A stretch of 64,000 bases of DNA from Haloplanus natans DSM 17983 (GTDB lineage: Archaea; Halobacteriota; Halobacteria; Halobacteriales; Haloferacaceae), in NCBI RefSeq assembly GCF_000427685.1, contig NZ_KE386573.1:2154938-2218937 (forward strand), given 5' to 3'. Under the pieces are notes generated by a model. The model saw only the letters and a program-made list of their open reading frames with translations, was not told the DNA's origin and ran no database searches. The position numbers were made by a program, and so were the translations under genes. Below, piece by piece: positions 9,273-17,834 of the stretch (the first letter of the stretch is position 1; each line of letters opens with the position of its first letter).

Positions 9273-9533
9273 ATGAACGTTCCCGACACCGTCGCGGCCG
9301 ACCTGCGTGTCGCGGCCGTCGCGGCGGGCTGTACCGTCGCCCTGTCGCTCGCGTTACGCTACGGTCTCGACGTGTCGGTCAGCCCCCTGCTCCGACTCTC
9401 TCCCATCGCCGTCTACTTCGGCTACCTGTTTCTGGGCAAGGGGTCGACCGGAAGTTCGTTCGAGAACCCGCGGCTCTGGATGCTGCTGACGGTCGTCGTG
9501 GCGGTCGGGACGGGCGTCTACGCCGTCGTGTAG
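9273..9533 (+). CDS. Small two- or three-span membrane protein, unknown function
   Basis: 86 aa starting MNVPDTVAADL. Hydrophobic stretches cover roughly residues 10-28, 38-52 and 66-84, with the last one reaching the C-terminus. It follows the FKBP gene by 34 bases on the same strand and may be in its transcript. I do not recognise the family. Confidence 0.6.
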   Translation: MNVPDTVAADLRVAAVAAGCTVALSLALRYGLDVSVSPLLRLSPIAVYFGYLFLGKGSTGSSFENPRLWMLLTVVVAVGTGVYAVV

Positions 9534-9655
9534 GTCAGTACCGGTGGTCCGCCGGACCGCCCCGGTGAACAGTTACGATAACCCGTCTCATAGTGTTTAT
9601 TGTAACTGGTTACCGGCGGGTCGCCGGAACGGGTCGGCGACCCGCCCGTACTGAC
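9534..9655. repeat. Intergenic element with nested inverted repeats
   Basis: Between two convergent genes. The outer pair is GTCAGTAC (9534-9541) and GTACTGAC (9648-9655). Inside are a GGTCC-GCC-GGACC hairpin near 9546, a CAGTTAC/GTAACTG pair (9574-9580 and 9602-9608), and a 12-bp perfect hairpin at 9615-9646. It could be a bidirectional terminator region or a small palindromic element. Confidence 0.4.
9615..9646. terminator. 12-bp GC-rich hairpin between convergent genes
   Basis: Perfect arms GGCGGGTCGCCG and CGGCGACCCGCC with an 8-base loop. It lies 82 bases past the small membrane-protein gene and 24 bases past the stop of the RecA-like gene on the other strand. Archaeal termination usually depends on T-runs, not hairpins, so a terminator role is tentative. 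Confidence 0.4.
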
Positions 9656-9670
9656 TTCCAATAACCACTA

Positions 9671-10294
9671 TCAGGCGATGTCGCGGCTGGTGTCGATGGT
9701 GACGCCGTCGGTGAGTTTGAGTTTGATCGTCTCCTCCAGCGCGCTCCCGCCGCGGAACTTCGGGACGGCGAGGCGGTTGACGATCTGAGAGCCGCTCGTA
9801 TCCGTCTGTAAGTCGAACACCACGTCGGCCATGTGTTCGGTGAGCCGGCGGTTCGCGGGCGGATCGCCGTGCATCGCGTGTAACACCGCGATAGAGCCCG
9901 TGTTGACCATGTGCGTCTGGAGTTCGTTGAGGAAGGCGCGATACCGGGTCGAATCGGCCTCCTCCAGCGGATCGACCACGTCGATGAGGAGGTTCGAACT
10001 CTCCGGGAGTTCGCGCACGAGGCGGGTGGCGTTGTCGATCGGCGGGTAGTCGCCCGCATCGCGGATCGTCAGTCGCCCCACGCCGCCGCGGTACCGCTCG
10101 ATGGCGTCCCGAATCGCCTCCTCGGACCGGACCGTCGTCACGTACAGCGTCCCCCGAGCGGCCGCAATCTCGTACAGTAGCGACTCGGACTGGCTGGCCG
10201 GATCGGCGCTCAGCAACAGGATGCTCCCCGGCGGAATCCCGCCGTCGAGTTGCCTGTCGAGGACGGAGATACCCGTCGGCAGACGGTCCGCCAT
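9671..10294 (-). CDS. RecA/RAD55-like protein with degenerate P-loop
   Basis: 207 aa from the ATG at 10294; a TTG two codons upstream could add two residues. The overall fold pattern is RAD55/KaiC-like: opening PTGISVLDRQLDGGIPPGS, a strand leading to the P-loop position, and a Walker B-like strand NLLIDVVDPL. The Walker A site reads SADPASQSES, lacking the glycine-lysine-threonine needed to bind ATP phosphate, so it may be an inactive ATPase acting as a binding partner. It lies 21 bases downstream of the MinD-like gene on the same strand, which points to a joint function, possibly in positioning or signalling. Confidence 0.75.
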   Translation of the reverse strand: MADRLPTGISVLDRQLDGGIPPGSILLLSADPASQSESLLYEIAAARGTLYVTTVRSEEAIRDAIERYRGGVGRLTIRDAGDYPPIDNATRLVRELPESSNLLIDVVDPLEEADSTRYRAFLNELQTHMVNTGSIAVLHAMHGDPPANRRLTEHMADVVFDLQTDTSGSQIVNRLAVPKFRGGSALEETIKLKLTDGVTIDTSRDIA

Positions 10295-10315
10295 GGCCAA
10301 GCCGTTCGTGACGCC

Positions 10316-10939
10316 TCATAATATGTCTTCTCCCAGACGCGCGGCGAGGCGGTGGTAGGCGGCACTGACGGCCTCGTCGGCGAGGATCGGCGCGTCGGCG
10401 GGCGGTATCGACGCGACCACCGGGCAGTCAAGCAGGTCGACGACGGCGTCCGGCGCCGACCGCGTTCGTGTCAACACCACGCCACAGGGTGCGGCGTCGA
10501 GGGTGCGGGCCATCGCCGCCGTCTTCGCCGCGTCGCGGAGTGCGGGCGCACAGAGGGTCGTGACCAGAAGCGTCGCGTCGGCGGCACGGAGCGGTGCGGC
10601 CGCGTCCGGACCGGCACCGGCGGGGCAGTCGACGACCGCCCGTCGGCCGCTCCGGGCCAGCCGATCGAGCGAGCGGTCAAGCCTCTCGGCGTCGTGGACC
10701 CGTGGCGCGGGGAGGACCGTCACTCCGGCCGCCTCGGGGTGGGACTGTGCGACGGTCGCCGGATCGCGGTCGTCGAGCGAGGTGAGCGTCGGTTCGCGGT
10801 CGACGCCTGCGAGGGCGTGCAGATCCGGCATATCCGGATCGGCGTCCGCCGCGACGACCGGTGTGTCCAGCGCGGTCGAGAGGCCGAGCGCCGTCGTCGT
10901 CTTTCCCACTCCCCCTTTGCCGCCGGCGATAGCGAGCAT
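10316..10939 (-). CDS. MinD/ParA-like ATPase
   Basis: 207 aa. The deviant Walker A motif GGKGGVGKTT spans residues 6-15, switch I is seen in AADADPDMPDLH, and the Walker B-like strand is AVVDCPAG. By family it is a dimerising ATPase; haloarchaea have several MinD paralogs, some controlling position of motility and chemotaxis machinery. It is shorter than canonical MinD (about 260 aa) and ends without an obvious amphipathic membrane-targeting helix. It is the first gene of a two-gene unit with the degenerate RecA-like protein. Confidence 0.85.
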   Translation of the reverse strand: MLAIAGGKGGVGKTTTALGLSTALDTPVVAADADPDMPDLHALAGVDREPTLTSLDDRDPATVAQSHPEAAGVTVLPAPRVHDAERLDRSLDRLARSGRRAVVDCPAGAGPDAAAPLRAADATLLVTTLCAPALRDAAKTAAMARTLDAAPCGVVLTRTRSAPDAVVDLLDCPVVASIPPADAPILADEAVSAAYHRLAARLGEDIL

Positions 10940-10971
10940 GGGGCTGGGTGGCCGCCCAACCGGCTATGAAT

Positions 10972-11346
10972 CTAGTCCTGACAACACCCGCCCGCTTCCC
11001 CACCGAAGTCGACGGAGAGCGGATCGGAAATCGCCCGGTTGACATCCTCGAGTTGGCTCTGAAGCGCCTCCTGGGCGTTCAGATACTCCTCCATGACGGG
11101 CATCGAGTGGAGGTCGTTCTGGGCCGTCTGGAGCTTCGCGACGTGTTCCTGGGTCGCCTGCCCCGTCTCACGGGCCGAGACGAACTCGTCGCGGAGGCGC
11201 TCTACCTCCGCGATCTTCGCCTGCGCGTCGTCGTCGTTCTGGACGGCCGCGCGCGCCTCCTCGAACCGTTCGTAAGCCGGCGTATCCGCGATGGCTTCGC
11301 CGAGTTCACGGCCCATCTCCGCTAGCTGCGACACCTGCGTGCTCAT
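10972..11346 (-). CDS. YlbF/YmcA-family protein
   Basis: 124 aa starting MSTQVSQLAEMG. It is almost wholly helical with heptad-like charged and hydrophobic repeats from residue 10 to 105, as in the YlbF/YmcA (com_ylbF) family. In Bacillus these proteins work with RNase Y; the archaeal role is unknown. The C-terminus has a paired cysteine (GGCCQD), which might bind a metal or an Fe-S cluster as in the Bacillus complex. It is divergent from hyuA with 135 bases between. Confidence 0.75.
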   Translation of the reverse strand: MSTQVSQLAEMGRELGEAIADTPAYERFEEARAAVQNDDDAQAKIAEVERLRDEFVSARETGQATQEHVAKLQTAQNDLHSMPVMEEYLNAQEALQSQLEDVNRAISDPLSVDFGGEAGGCCQD

Positions 11347-11449
11347 ACGCCCCCTTACCGTTCCGATCGCTTCAATTTGCCGTCTCCGGGTGCCGGTGCC
11401 CGCCCGATCGCACCACAGTCGTGCGACCGAGCGTACGGACGCTACTACA

Positions 11450-11460
11450 GGATTTATCAC
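11450..11460 (+). promoter_or_regulatory. hyuAB TATA box
   Basis: GATTTATCAC is centred 27 bases before the hyuA ATG at 11482, which fits a leaderless mRNA for the hydantoinase operon. Confidence 0.5.
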
Positions 11461-11481
11461 GCCCACTGCCGTGACGCCGGT

Positions 11482-13512
11482 ATGGAAACCGACGTACGGA
11501 TCGGGGTCGACGTGGGCGGCACGTTCACCGACGTGGTCGTCGCCGACGGCTCCGGGCTCACGATGTGCAAGGTGCCCTCGACGCCCGAGGCCCCGGACCG
11601 GGGCGTCCTCGACGGCCTCGACGTGGCGGCCGACCGGGCCGGCTTCGCCCCCGCCGACGTGACCGCCTTCGGCCACGGCACCACCGTCGCCACGAACGCC
11701 TTGCTCGAACGCGAGTGGGCAGAGACGGCGCTCGTGACGACCGAGGGCTTTCGCGACGCCGTCGAAATCGGCCGCCAGACCCGGCCGGATCTGTACGACC
11801 TGCGAGCCGAGAAGCCGGACCCCGTCGTCGAACGCGACCGCCGGTACGAGGTGCCGGAACGCCTCGATCGCCGGGGCGAGGTCGTCGAACCGCTCGACGA
11901 GGACGCCGCCCGCGCCGTTGCCCGTGCCGTCGCCGACGCGGGCGTCGAGAGCGTCGCCGTTGCCTTCCTCTTTGCCTTCGAGGACGACGCCCACGAGCGA
12001 CGGATGCAGGAACTCCTGCGCGAGGAGGGCGTCGACTGCGAAGTATCGCTGTCGAGCGACGTGCTCCCCGAGATCAAGGAGTACGAACGCACGCTCGCGA
12101 CGAGCATCAACGCCGCGCTGAAGCCGGTGATGAACCGCTATCTCGGTCGCCTGGAGTCGGGCGTCGCGGATGCGGGCGTGCCCGCCGACGTGAAGGTGAT
12201 GCAGTCGAACGGCGGCGTGGCGTCGGCGGCGGTCACGCGCGAGCGGCCGGTGAATACCCTGCTCTCGGGGCCGGCGGCCGGCGTCCGCGGCGCCGCCCAC
12301 GTCGCCGGCGAGAGCGGCGTCGACGACGTGCTCACGATGGACATGGGCGGCACCTCGTGTGACGTGTCGCTCGTGCAGGACGGCGACCCCGTCGTCACGA
12401 CGGAGGGCCAGGTCGGGGAGTACCCCGTCACCGTCCCGATGGTCGACGTCCACACCATCGGCGCTGGTGGCGGCTCCATCGCCTGGGTCGACGAGGGTGG
12501 GAGCCTCCGCGTCGGCCCGCGATCCGCGGGCGCCGACCCCGGCCCCATCTGTTACGGGCGCGGAGGGACCGAACCGACGGTTACCGACGCCCACCTGTTG
12601 CTCGGGCGGATCGACCCCGGTTCCTTCTTCGAGGGCAGCGCCGACGAGGCAGCGGTCCGCGAGGCGATCCGGGAACGGGTCGCCGACCCCCTCGATCTGA
12701 GCGTCGAGGCGGCCGCACAGGGCATCGTCGACGTGGCGAACGCGAACATGGAACGCGCCCTCCGTGTCGTCTCCGTCGAACGCGGCCACGACCCCCGAGA
12801 CTTCTCACTCGTGGCCTACGGCGGTGCCGGGCCGCTCCACGCCGCCGAACTCGCCGCCGAACTCGACGTGCCCGAAGTCGTCGTCCCGCGGTCGGCGGGC
12901 GTCCTCTCGGCGCTCGGTCTCCTCATCAGCGACACGGTGTACGAGGAGGGCGTCTCCGCGGTCCGGCCGTGGGCCGGCGTCGACCCCGCGGCCCTGACCG
13001 AGCGGTTCGAGGCGATGGCGGCGGAGGGGCGGGAGCGACTGGCGGCCGACGGCTACCCGCCCGCCCGCCGGCGGGTCGAGCGCGCGGTTGATCTCCGATA
13101 TCGGGGCCAGTCGTTCGACCTCCGGATCCCAATACCAGACGGCGACCTCGACGCCGCGGCCCTCGCCGCCGCCGCCGACCGCTTCCACGAGCGTCACGAG
13201 CGTCGATACGGGCACGCCTCGCCCGACGAACCGATCGAACTCGTGACGATACGGCTGCGCGCCCGCGGCGTCGTCGACCCGCCCGCGCTGTCGATGGCGA
13301 CGGGAGCGGCCGAGGCGACGCCGCGGGCGACGCGGCCGGCGACGTTCGACGGCAAGACGGACGCGACGCCCGTCTACGACCGCGAACGGCTGGGGCCGGG
13401 CGCCGCGTTCGACGGCCCCGCGGTGATCGAGGGCGTCGAGAGCACGGCCGTCGTCCCGCCGGGAGCGGCTGCACGCGTCGACGACCTGGGGAACGTGGTG
13501 ATCGAGCCATGA
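11482..13512 (+). CDS. hyuA: Hydantoinase/oxoprolinase subunit A
   Basis: 676 aa. The N-terminal Hydant_A_N domain opens with GVDVGGTFTDVV, the phosphate-binding loop of the acetate kinase/Hsp70 fold; the second nucleotide loop appears in TMDMGGTSCDVSLV near residue 290, and the conserved YGGAGPLH near residue 448. With HyuB it forms an ATP-dependent amidohydrolase that opens N-methylhydantoin, 5-oxoproline or related rings (the acetone carboxylase family is also related). The substrate cannot be told. The ATG at 11482 matches the promoter; longer in-frame upstream sequence has no good start. It overlaps hyuB by four bases (ATGA). Confidence 0.9.
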   Translation: METDVRIGVDVGGTFTDVVVADGSGLTMCKVPSTPEAPDRGVLDGLDVAADRAGFAPADVTAFGHGTTVATNALLEREWAETALVTTEGFRDAVEIGRQTRPDLYDLRAEKPDPVVERDRRYEVPERLDRRGEVVEPLDEDAARAVARAVADAGVESVAVAFLFAFEDDAHERRMQELLREEGVDCEVSLSSDVLPEIKEYERTLATSINAALKPVMNRYLGRLESGVADAGVPADVKVMQSNGGVASAAVTRERPVNTLLSGPAAGVRGAAHVAGESGVDDVLTMDMGGTSCDVSLVQDGDPVVTTEGQVGEYPVTVPMVDVHTIGAGGGSIAWVDEGGSLRVGPRSAGADPGPICYGRGGTEPTVTDAHLLLGRIDPGSFFEGSADEAAVREAIRERVADPLDLSVEAAAQGIVDVANANMERALRVVSVERGHDPRDFSLVAYGGAGPLHAAELAAELDVPEVVVPRSAGVLSALGLLISDTVYEEGVSAVRPWAGVDPAALTERFEAMAAEGRERLAADGYPPARRRVERAVDLRYRGQSFDLRIPIPDGDLDAAALAAAADRFHERHERRYGHASPDEPIELVTIRLRARGVVDPPALSMATGAAEATPRATRPATFDGKTDATPVYDRERLGPGAAFDGPAVIEGVESTAVVPPGAAARVDDLGNVVIEP

Positions 13513-15203
13513 GCGAGGTCGATCCGGTCACGCTCGAAGTCCTGCGCAACGCCTGCGTCGCGGTGGCCGAGGAGATGAACGCGACGCTCGTGCGGACGAG
13601 CTACTCCCCCAACATCAAGGACCGCCGCGACTGCTCGTGTGCGCTGTTCGACGTGGGCGAGGGCGAGGCCGCCACCGCGGAGATGATCAGTCAGGCCGAG
13701 AACATCCCGGTTCACCTGGGCGCGATGCCGTACTCCGTCGCGGCGGCCATCGAGGCGTTCCCGCCCGCGGAACTGGAAGACGGCGACGCCGTCCTCCTGA
13801 ACGACCCGTTCCACGGTGGCGCCCACTTGCCCGACATGACGCTCGTGACACCCGTCTTCGTCGAGGGCGAGTTAGTGGCCATCGCGGCCAACCGCGCCCA
13901 CCACGCCGACGTGGGCGGCGGCCGTGCGGGGAGCGTCGCCGCCGACTCCACGGAAATCTACCAGGAGGGCCTTCGCGTCCCGCCGGTGAAACTGTACGAC
14001 GGCGGCGAACCGGTCGAGGCCGTCTTCGACCTCCTCCTGACGAACGTGCGGACGCCGAAGGAGCGTCGGGGCGACTTCCGCGCCCAGCGGGCGGCCAACC
14101 GGACGGCGGTCGAGCGGGTTCGGGACCTGGCCGACCGCCACGGCCTCGATACGCTCCGAGCGGCGACGACGGAGATCAAGGCCTACGCCGAGCGGCGGAT
14201 GCGCGCCGAAATCGACGACCTCCCGGACGGCACCGTCCGGTTCACGGATTACCTCGACGACGACGGGCAAGGCACCGAGGACGTTCGGATCGACGTGGCG
14301 GTGACCGTCGACGGCGACGAACTCGTCGTCGACTTCGACGGGACGAGCGAGCAGGTGCCGGGCGCGATCAACGCCCCCCTCGCCGTGACCGCCTCGGCGA
14401 CGTACTACGCTGTGCGCTGTGTAACCGATCCGGACGTGCCGCCGAACGCGGGGACGTACCGCCCGATCGATATCCGGGCGCCGGAGGGGACGGTCGTCAA
14501 CGCGCAACCACCCGCCGCGGTGGTCGGCGGCAACCTCGAAATCTCCCAGCGAGCGACCGACGCCCTCCTCGGCGCGTTCGGCGAGGAGGCCCCCGAACGG
14601 TCCGTCGCCGCGGCACAGGGGACGATGAACAGCGTCACCTTCGGCGGGACGAGTCGGGACGGAGAGCCCTTCGCCTTCTACGAGACCATCGGGGGCGGCT
14701 ACGGTGGGCGGGCGGGCGCCGACGGGATGGACGGCGTCCACGCCCATATGAGCAACACGCTCAACACGCCGGCGGAGGTGCTCGAAACCGTCTATCCCGT
14801 CCGCGTCCGGCGCTACGAATACCGCCCGGATACGGGCGGTGGGGGCGAGTTCCGTGGCGGTCTGGGCCTCCGCCGCGATATCGAAGTGCTCGAAGACGGC
14901 GTTGCTTTCAGCCTGCTGGCGGATCGGCGACGACACCCGCCGTACGGCCTCGCGGGCGGCGAGGCGGGCGCACTCGGTGAAGACTACCTGACGCGGGCGG
15001 GCGGCGATACCGAACGGATTCCGGGGAAGTCGACACACGACCTGGACGCGGGCGACGTGGTGAGCATTCGGACGCCGGGCGGCGGCGGGTTCGGCGATCC
15101 GGCCGACCGCGACCCGGACGCCGTGGCTCGGGACCTGCGTTTCGGAAAGGTGTCGGCGGACGCCGTCCGGCAGGTGTACGGGCTTGACCCGTCGGAACTG
15201 TGA
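13509..15203 (+). CDS. hyuB: Hydantoinase/oxoprolinase subunit B
   Basis: 564 aa, Hydantoinase_B family, normal length. Conserved stretches include VRTSYSPNIKDRRDCSCALFD near the N-terminus, LNDPFHGGAHLPDM, ANRAHHADVGG (histidine-rich metal site) and the glycine-rich GGGYGGRAGADG. It is translated coupled to hyuA through an ATGA overlap and forms the catalytic complex with it in the cytoplasm. No transporter gene is adjacent. Confidence 0.9.
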   Translation: MSEVDPVTLEVLRNACVAVAEEMNATLVRTSYSPNIKDRRDCSCALFDVGEGEAATAEMISQAENIPVHLGAMPYSVAAAIEAFPPAELEDGDAVLLNDPFHGGAHLPDMTLVTPVFVEGELVAIAANRAHHADVGGGRAGSVAADSTEIYQEGLRVPPVKLYDGGEPVEAVFDLLLTNVRTPKERRGDFRAQRAANRTAVERVRDLADRHGLDTLRAATTEIKAYAERRMRAEIDDLPDGTVRFTDYLDDDGQGTEDVRIDVAVTVDGDELVVDFDGTSEQVPGAINAPLAVTASATYYAVRCVTDPDVPPNAGTYRPIDIRAPEGTVVNAQPPAAVVGGNLEISQRATDALLGAFGEEAPERSVAAAQGTMNSVTFGGTSRDGEPFAFYETIGGGYGGRAGADGMDGVHAHMSNTLNTPAEVLETVYPVRVRRYEYRPDTGGGGEFRGGLGLRRDIEVLEDGVAFSLLADRRRHPPYGLAGGEAGALGEDYLTRAGGDTERIPGKSTHDLDAGDVVSIRTPGGGGFGDPADRDPDAVARDLRFGKVSADAVRQVYGLDPSEL

Positions 15204-15212
15204 TCGCGCCGC

Positions 15213-15878
15213 TCAGTGCGGGAAGGCCGTCCACTCGGGTTTTACTCCCGAGAGCCCACGGACTCGGAGTTCGCGGTCGCCGTCCCGTTCGCGAATCTCG
15301 ATGGCAGCGTCGAAAATGGAAGTGACGACGTTGACGAAGCGATCCTCGTGGGTCGTCGGGTCGATGCTGTAGACGCCGAGATAGCCGGCGGCGCTCGTTC
15401 GCCGTGAGAGGACGTGCAGAAACGAGAACGCGCGTTCGGCGTCGACGTACTGGAGGAGCGTCGAGATGGAGACGAAGCCAAAGCGGAGGCGGTCGGGCGT
15501 CGCCATCTCGTCGACGGCCTGGGTGAACGCCACGCCCATCCCGGTGAGGTCGGCGGGCGAGGAGACGCGGTGGATGGCCGAATCGGCGTCGCCCGGCGCG
15601 CCGGTGGCGTCGACGACGCGGAACGTCGTCGGATCGAACCGGACGCCACGGTCCTCGAACGCCGTCAGGATGCGCGAGGCGGGGTCGTCGGTCGTCATCA
15701 CGACGATGGGGTCGGGAGCGACCCCCTCGGGGGCGAGCAGGTCGAACACGAGTTGGCGCTTGCCCGACATCGGCGGGCCGGAGACCAACACGTTCATGCC
15801 CGGGCCGAGGTCGTCGAGGTCGATCGGGACGGCGTCGGCGAGCGGGTAGCGATCGGCCTTGGCGTCGCCCTCAGCCAT
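15213..15878 (-). CDS. RAD55/KaiC-like ATPase (haloarchaeal RecA-superfamily protein)
   Basis: 221 aa. The P-loop is GPPMSGKRQL: glycine and lysine are kept, but the usual threonine or serine after lysine is arginine. A Walker B-like strand follows in the middle (RLRFGFVSISTLLQY). Haloarchaea encode many such single-domain RAD55-like proteins next to signalling genes. The start overlaps the end of the HalX response regulator by eight bases, so the two are translationally coupled and probably act in one signal pathway. Output and ligand are unknown. Confidence 0.8.
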   Translation of the reverse strand: MAEGDAKADRYPLADAVPIDLDDLGPGMNVLVSGPPMSGKRQLVFDLLAPEGVAPDPIVVMTTDDPASRILTAFEDRGVRFDPTTFRVVDATGAPGDADSAIHRVSSPADLTGMGVAFTQAVDEMATPDRLRFGFVSISTLLQYVDAERAFSFLHVLSRRTSAAGYLGVYSIDPTTHEDRFVNVVTSIFDAAIEIRERDGDRELRVRGLSGVKPEWTAFPH

Positions 15879-16464
15879 TGGTGTCCCCCTCGGCGGTATC
15901 GATCGCCCGGAGCGTCGCGACGAACCGCGAGTCGTCGGTCAGATCCCCGGCCTCGGATTCGATCGTCGCTTCGAGGTCGGAGAGTCGCGCTTCGAGGTCG
16001 GCGTACGCCGCGTTCTCCTCGAGTTCGTAGCTCGATTTCCCCTCGCGGAGCGCCGCGGCTTTCACGAGCAACGCGTGGTACTCACGCACGTCGACGGCGT
16101 GTCGGTCCAGAGCGAGGAGGTCCTCGATGGTTCGGAGGAGTTCCTCGCGGGTCGTGGGTTTGGTGAGGTAGTCGTCGAACCCCATGTCGACGATGTCGAA
16201 GTCGGGATCGACGGCGGTCACCATCGCGACGCGAACGTCGTACCCCCGGTCGCGAATGCGGTCGAGCACCTCCCCCCCGGAGACGCCAGGCATCAGCCGA
16301 TCGAGCAGGACGACGTCGACGTCGTCGTCGAGTTCGTCGAGGGCCGACTCGCCGTCGTACGCCTCGCGGATGGCGTAGGTCCCTTCCAGATAGCGGCGGT
16401 ACGTTCGAACCACCTCCCGGTCGTCGTCGACGATGAGTACGGTTTCCCCCTCGCTCGAAGTCAT
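15871..16464 (-). CDS. Response regulator with HalX domain
   Basis: 197 aa. The receiver domain occupies residues 1-120 with acidic pocket DDD (13-15), phosphoacceptor aspartate D55 in LLDRLMPG, and the conserved lysine in YLTKP. A C-terminal HalX domain (about 125-190) is predicted helical with a coiled-coil. No DNA-binding domain is visible. The cognate kinase is not in the window. The gene leads a two-gene unit with the RAD55-like ATPase, and a TTTAAT box lies about 38 bases upstream. Confidence 0.9.
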   Translation of the reverse strand: MTSSEGETVLIVDDDREVVRTYRRYLEGTYAIREAYDGESALDELDDDVDVVLLDRLMPGVSGGEVLDRIRDRGYDVRVAMVTAVDPDFDIVDMGFDDYLTKPTTREELLRTIEDLLALDRHAVDVREYHALLVKAAALREGKSSYELEENAAYADLEARLSDLEATIESEAGDLTDDSRFVATLRAIDTAEGDTNG

Positions 16465-16601
16465 GATCTGGTCTTACATCTACTCCGGAGTCGACGACAA
16501 TTAAACCCACCTGTCACGCACGCAGTTGACACGACGACCGCCGACGGTCACGGTGTATCGTACGTCCGTACCGGTGGTCGTCGAGACGGTCCAGCGAACG
16601 G

Positions 16602-17738
16602 TTACGATGGGCCGAGTTCCTCCTGTACGAGGTTGACGGCGCGACTGATCGCACCGATCGAGGAGAGATGGCCCGCCCCGACGGTGGCTTTCATCGTCCG
16701 CGCCGTCGCGCCGGTGAACACTTTTGGGCCGACGGTGGCGACGGCGTCGTCGCCGACGGAGGCGATCCAACCCGGCGCGTCGAACCGGAAGAGGTCGAGT
16801 TTGGGCGGGAACTCGTCGGCTGCGCCTCCCTCCAGCTCCCAGCGCACGAGGCGGTCGACGTTGATCGCGACGGTTCGGGCCTCCCGGATGGCGGCCGCCG
16901 CGCTCGCGGGGACGGCCTCGCCGTCGGCGTCAACGACCCGCGCCGCGTCGCCGACGGCGAAGGTGTGGTCGTCGAGTTTGCAGTCGCCGCGGACGATCGG
17001 CCGGTCGCTCCCGATGGCGTCCGGGCCGCGGATGCCACCCGTCCACACGAACGCGTCGTAGGGGACGGTTCCGTCGTCGAGTTCGACCGCGTCGGCCGTC
17101 GCGCCGGTGACGCGGGCGTTCGTGTGGATGGCGACGCCCGCCGATTCGAGGGCGTCGCGGACGGCCGACTGGAACGCCTCGGGGAAGGCGGGCGCCACGG
17201 TGTCGAGGCGTTCGAGAAGCGTCACGTCGAGGTCGGCACCGCGCTCCGCGGCCAGGGCCGCGATCTCGCCCGCGACCTGCACGCCGGAGAGGCCGGCGCC
17301 GCCGACGACGGCGCGGCCGTCCACCTCGCAGGCGTCGAGGACGGCGTCGCGGACCCGGTGGGCGTGGCCGAGGCGTTTCAGCGGGATGCCGTGCTCGTCG
17401 ACACCGGGGAGGTCGTAAAACGCCGTCTCGGCGCCGAGACAGAGGGCGGCGTAGTCGTAGTCGAGGGTGCCGTCGGAGAGGTGGATGCGCCGGGCCTCGC
17501 GGTCGAGGTCCTCGACCCGGGCGGTCCGGATCGTCGCGCGGTCGAGGGCGTCGCGGAGGGGGACGGTGATGGCGTCCTCGACCGCCGGGCGCCGGATCAC
17601 CCGGTGGAGTTCGTGCTGAACGAGGTGATCGTCCGATTCGTCGACGACGACGAGGTCGGCCGTCGCCGGAAGTCTGGATTCGAGGCGGCGAGCGAGCGTG
17701 AGGCCGGCGTATCCGGCACCGAGGACGACGACGCGCAT
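16602..17738 (-). CDS. NAD(P)/FAD-dependent oxidoreductase, type II NADH dehydrogenase-like
   Basis: 378 aa starting MRVVVLGAGYAGL; this start puts the FAD Rossmann motif GxGxxG at residues 7-12, and upstream frame is non-coding. A second dinucleotide-binding motif (GGAGLSGVQVAGE) lies near residue 150, and the C-terminal FAD motif TFAVGDAA near residue 280. NDH-2 enzymes pass electrons from NADH to quinone at the membrane without proton pumping; some relatives are sulfide:quinone reductases, but the catalytic cysteine pair of that group is not evident. The C-terminal 60 residues could form a membrane anchor. It is a single gene. Confidence 0.85.
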   Translation of the reverse strand: MRVVVLGAGYAGLTLARRLESRLPATADLVVVDESDDHLVQHELHRVIRRPAVEDAITVPLRDALDRATIRTARVEDLDREARRIHLSDGTLDYDYAALCLGAETAFYDLPGVDEHGIPLKRLGHAHRVRDAVLDACEVDGRAVVGGAGLSGVQVAGEIAALAAERGADLDVTLLERLDTVAPAFPEAFQSAVRDALESAGVAIHTNARVTGATADAVELDDGTVPYDAFVWTGGIRGPDAIGSDRPIVRGDCKLDDHTFAVGDAARVVDADGEAVPASAAAAIREARTVAINVDRLVRWELEGGAADEFPPKLDLFRFDAPGWIASVGDDAVATVGPKVFTGATARTMKATVGAGHLSSIGAISRAVNLVQEELGPS

Positions 17739-17834
17739 ACCGGGAGTTAGCTCGCAGGATAAAGAAGAGCGGGGTCGAGGAACGCCGAGCGGTACGAAAG
17801 ACGCTATACGTGCGCGCCCCGTCACCGCCGGACG

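Noticed and set aside
7601-9289. Long minus-strand frame of over 560 codons covering the FKBP gene and the CYTH gene
   Set aside because: Only the last 183 codons look like a real protein (CYTH); the rest is antisense of the FKBP gene, a common effect of high GC content.
11427-11450. GACGCTACTA upstream of hyuA, matching ten bases of the MITE end
   Set aside because: No second end, no target duplication; ten bases can match by chance.
10972-12789. Minus-strand frame of about 605 codons over hyuA
   Set aside because: Only the last 124 codons (YlbF-like) are genuine; the remainder is antisense of hyuA.
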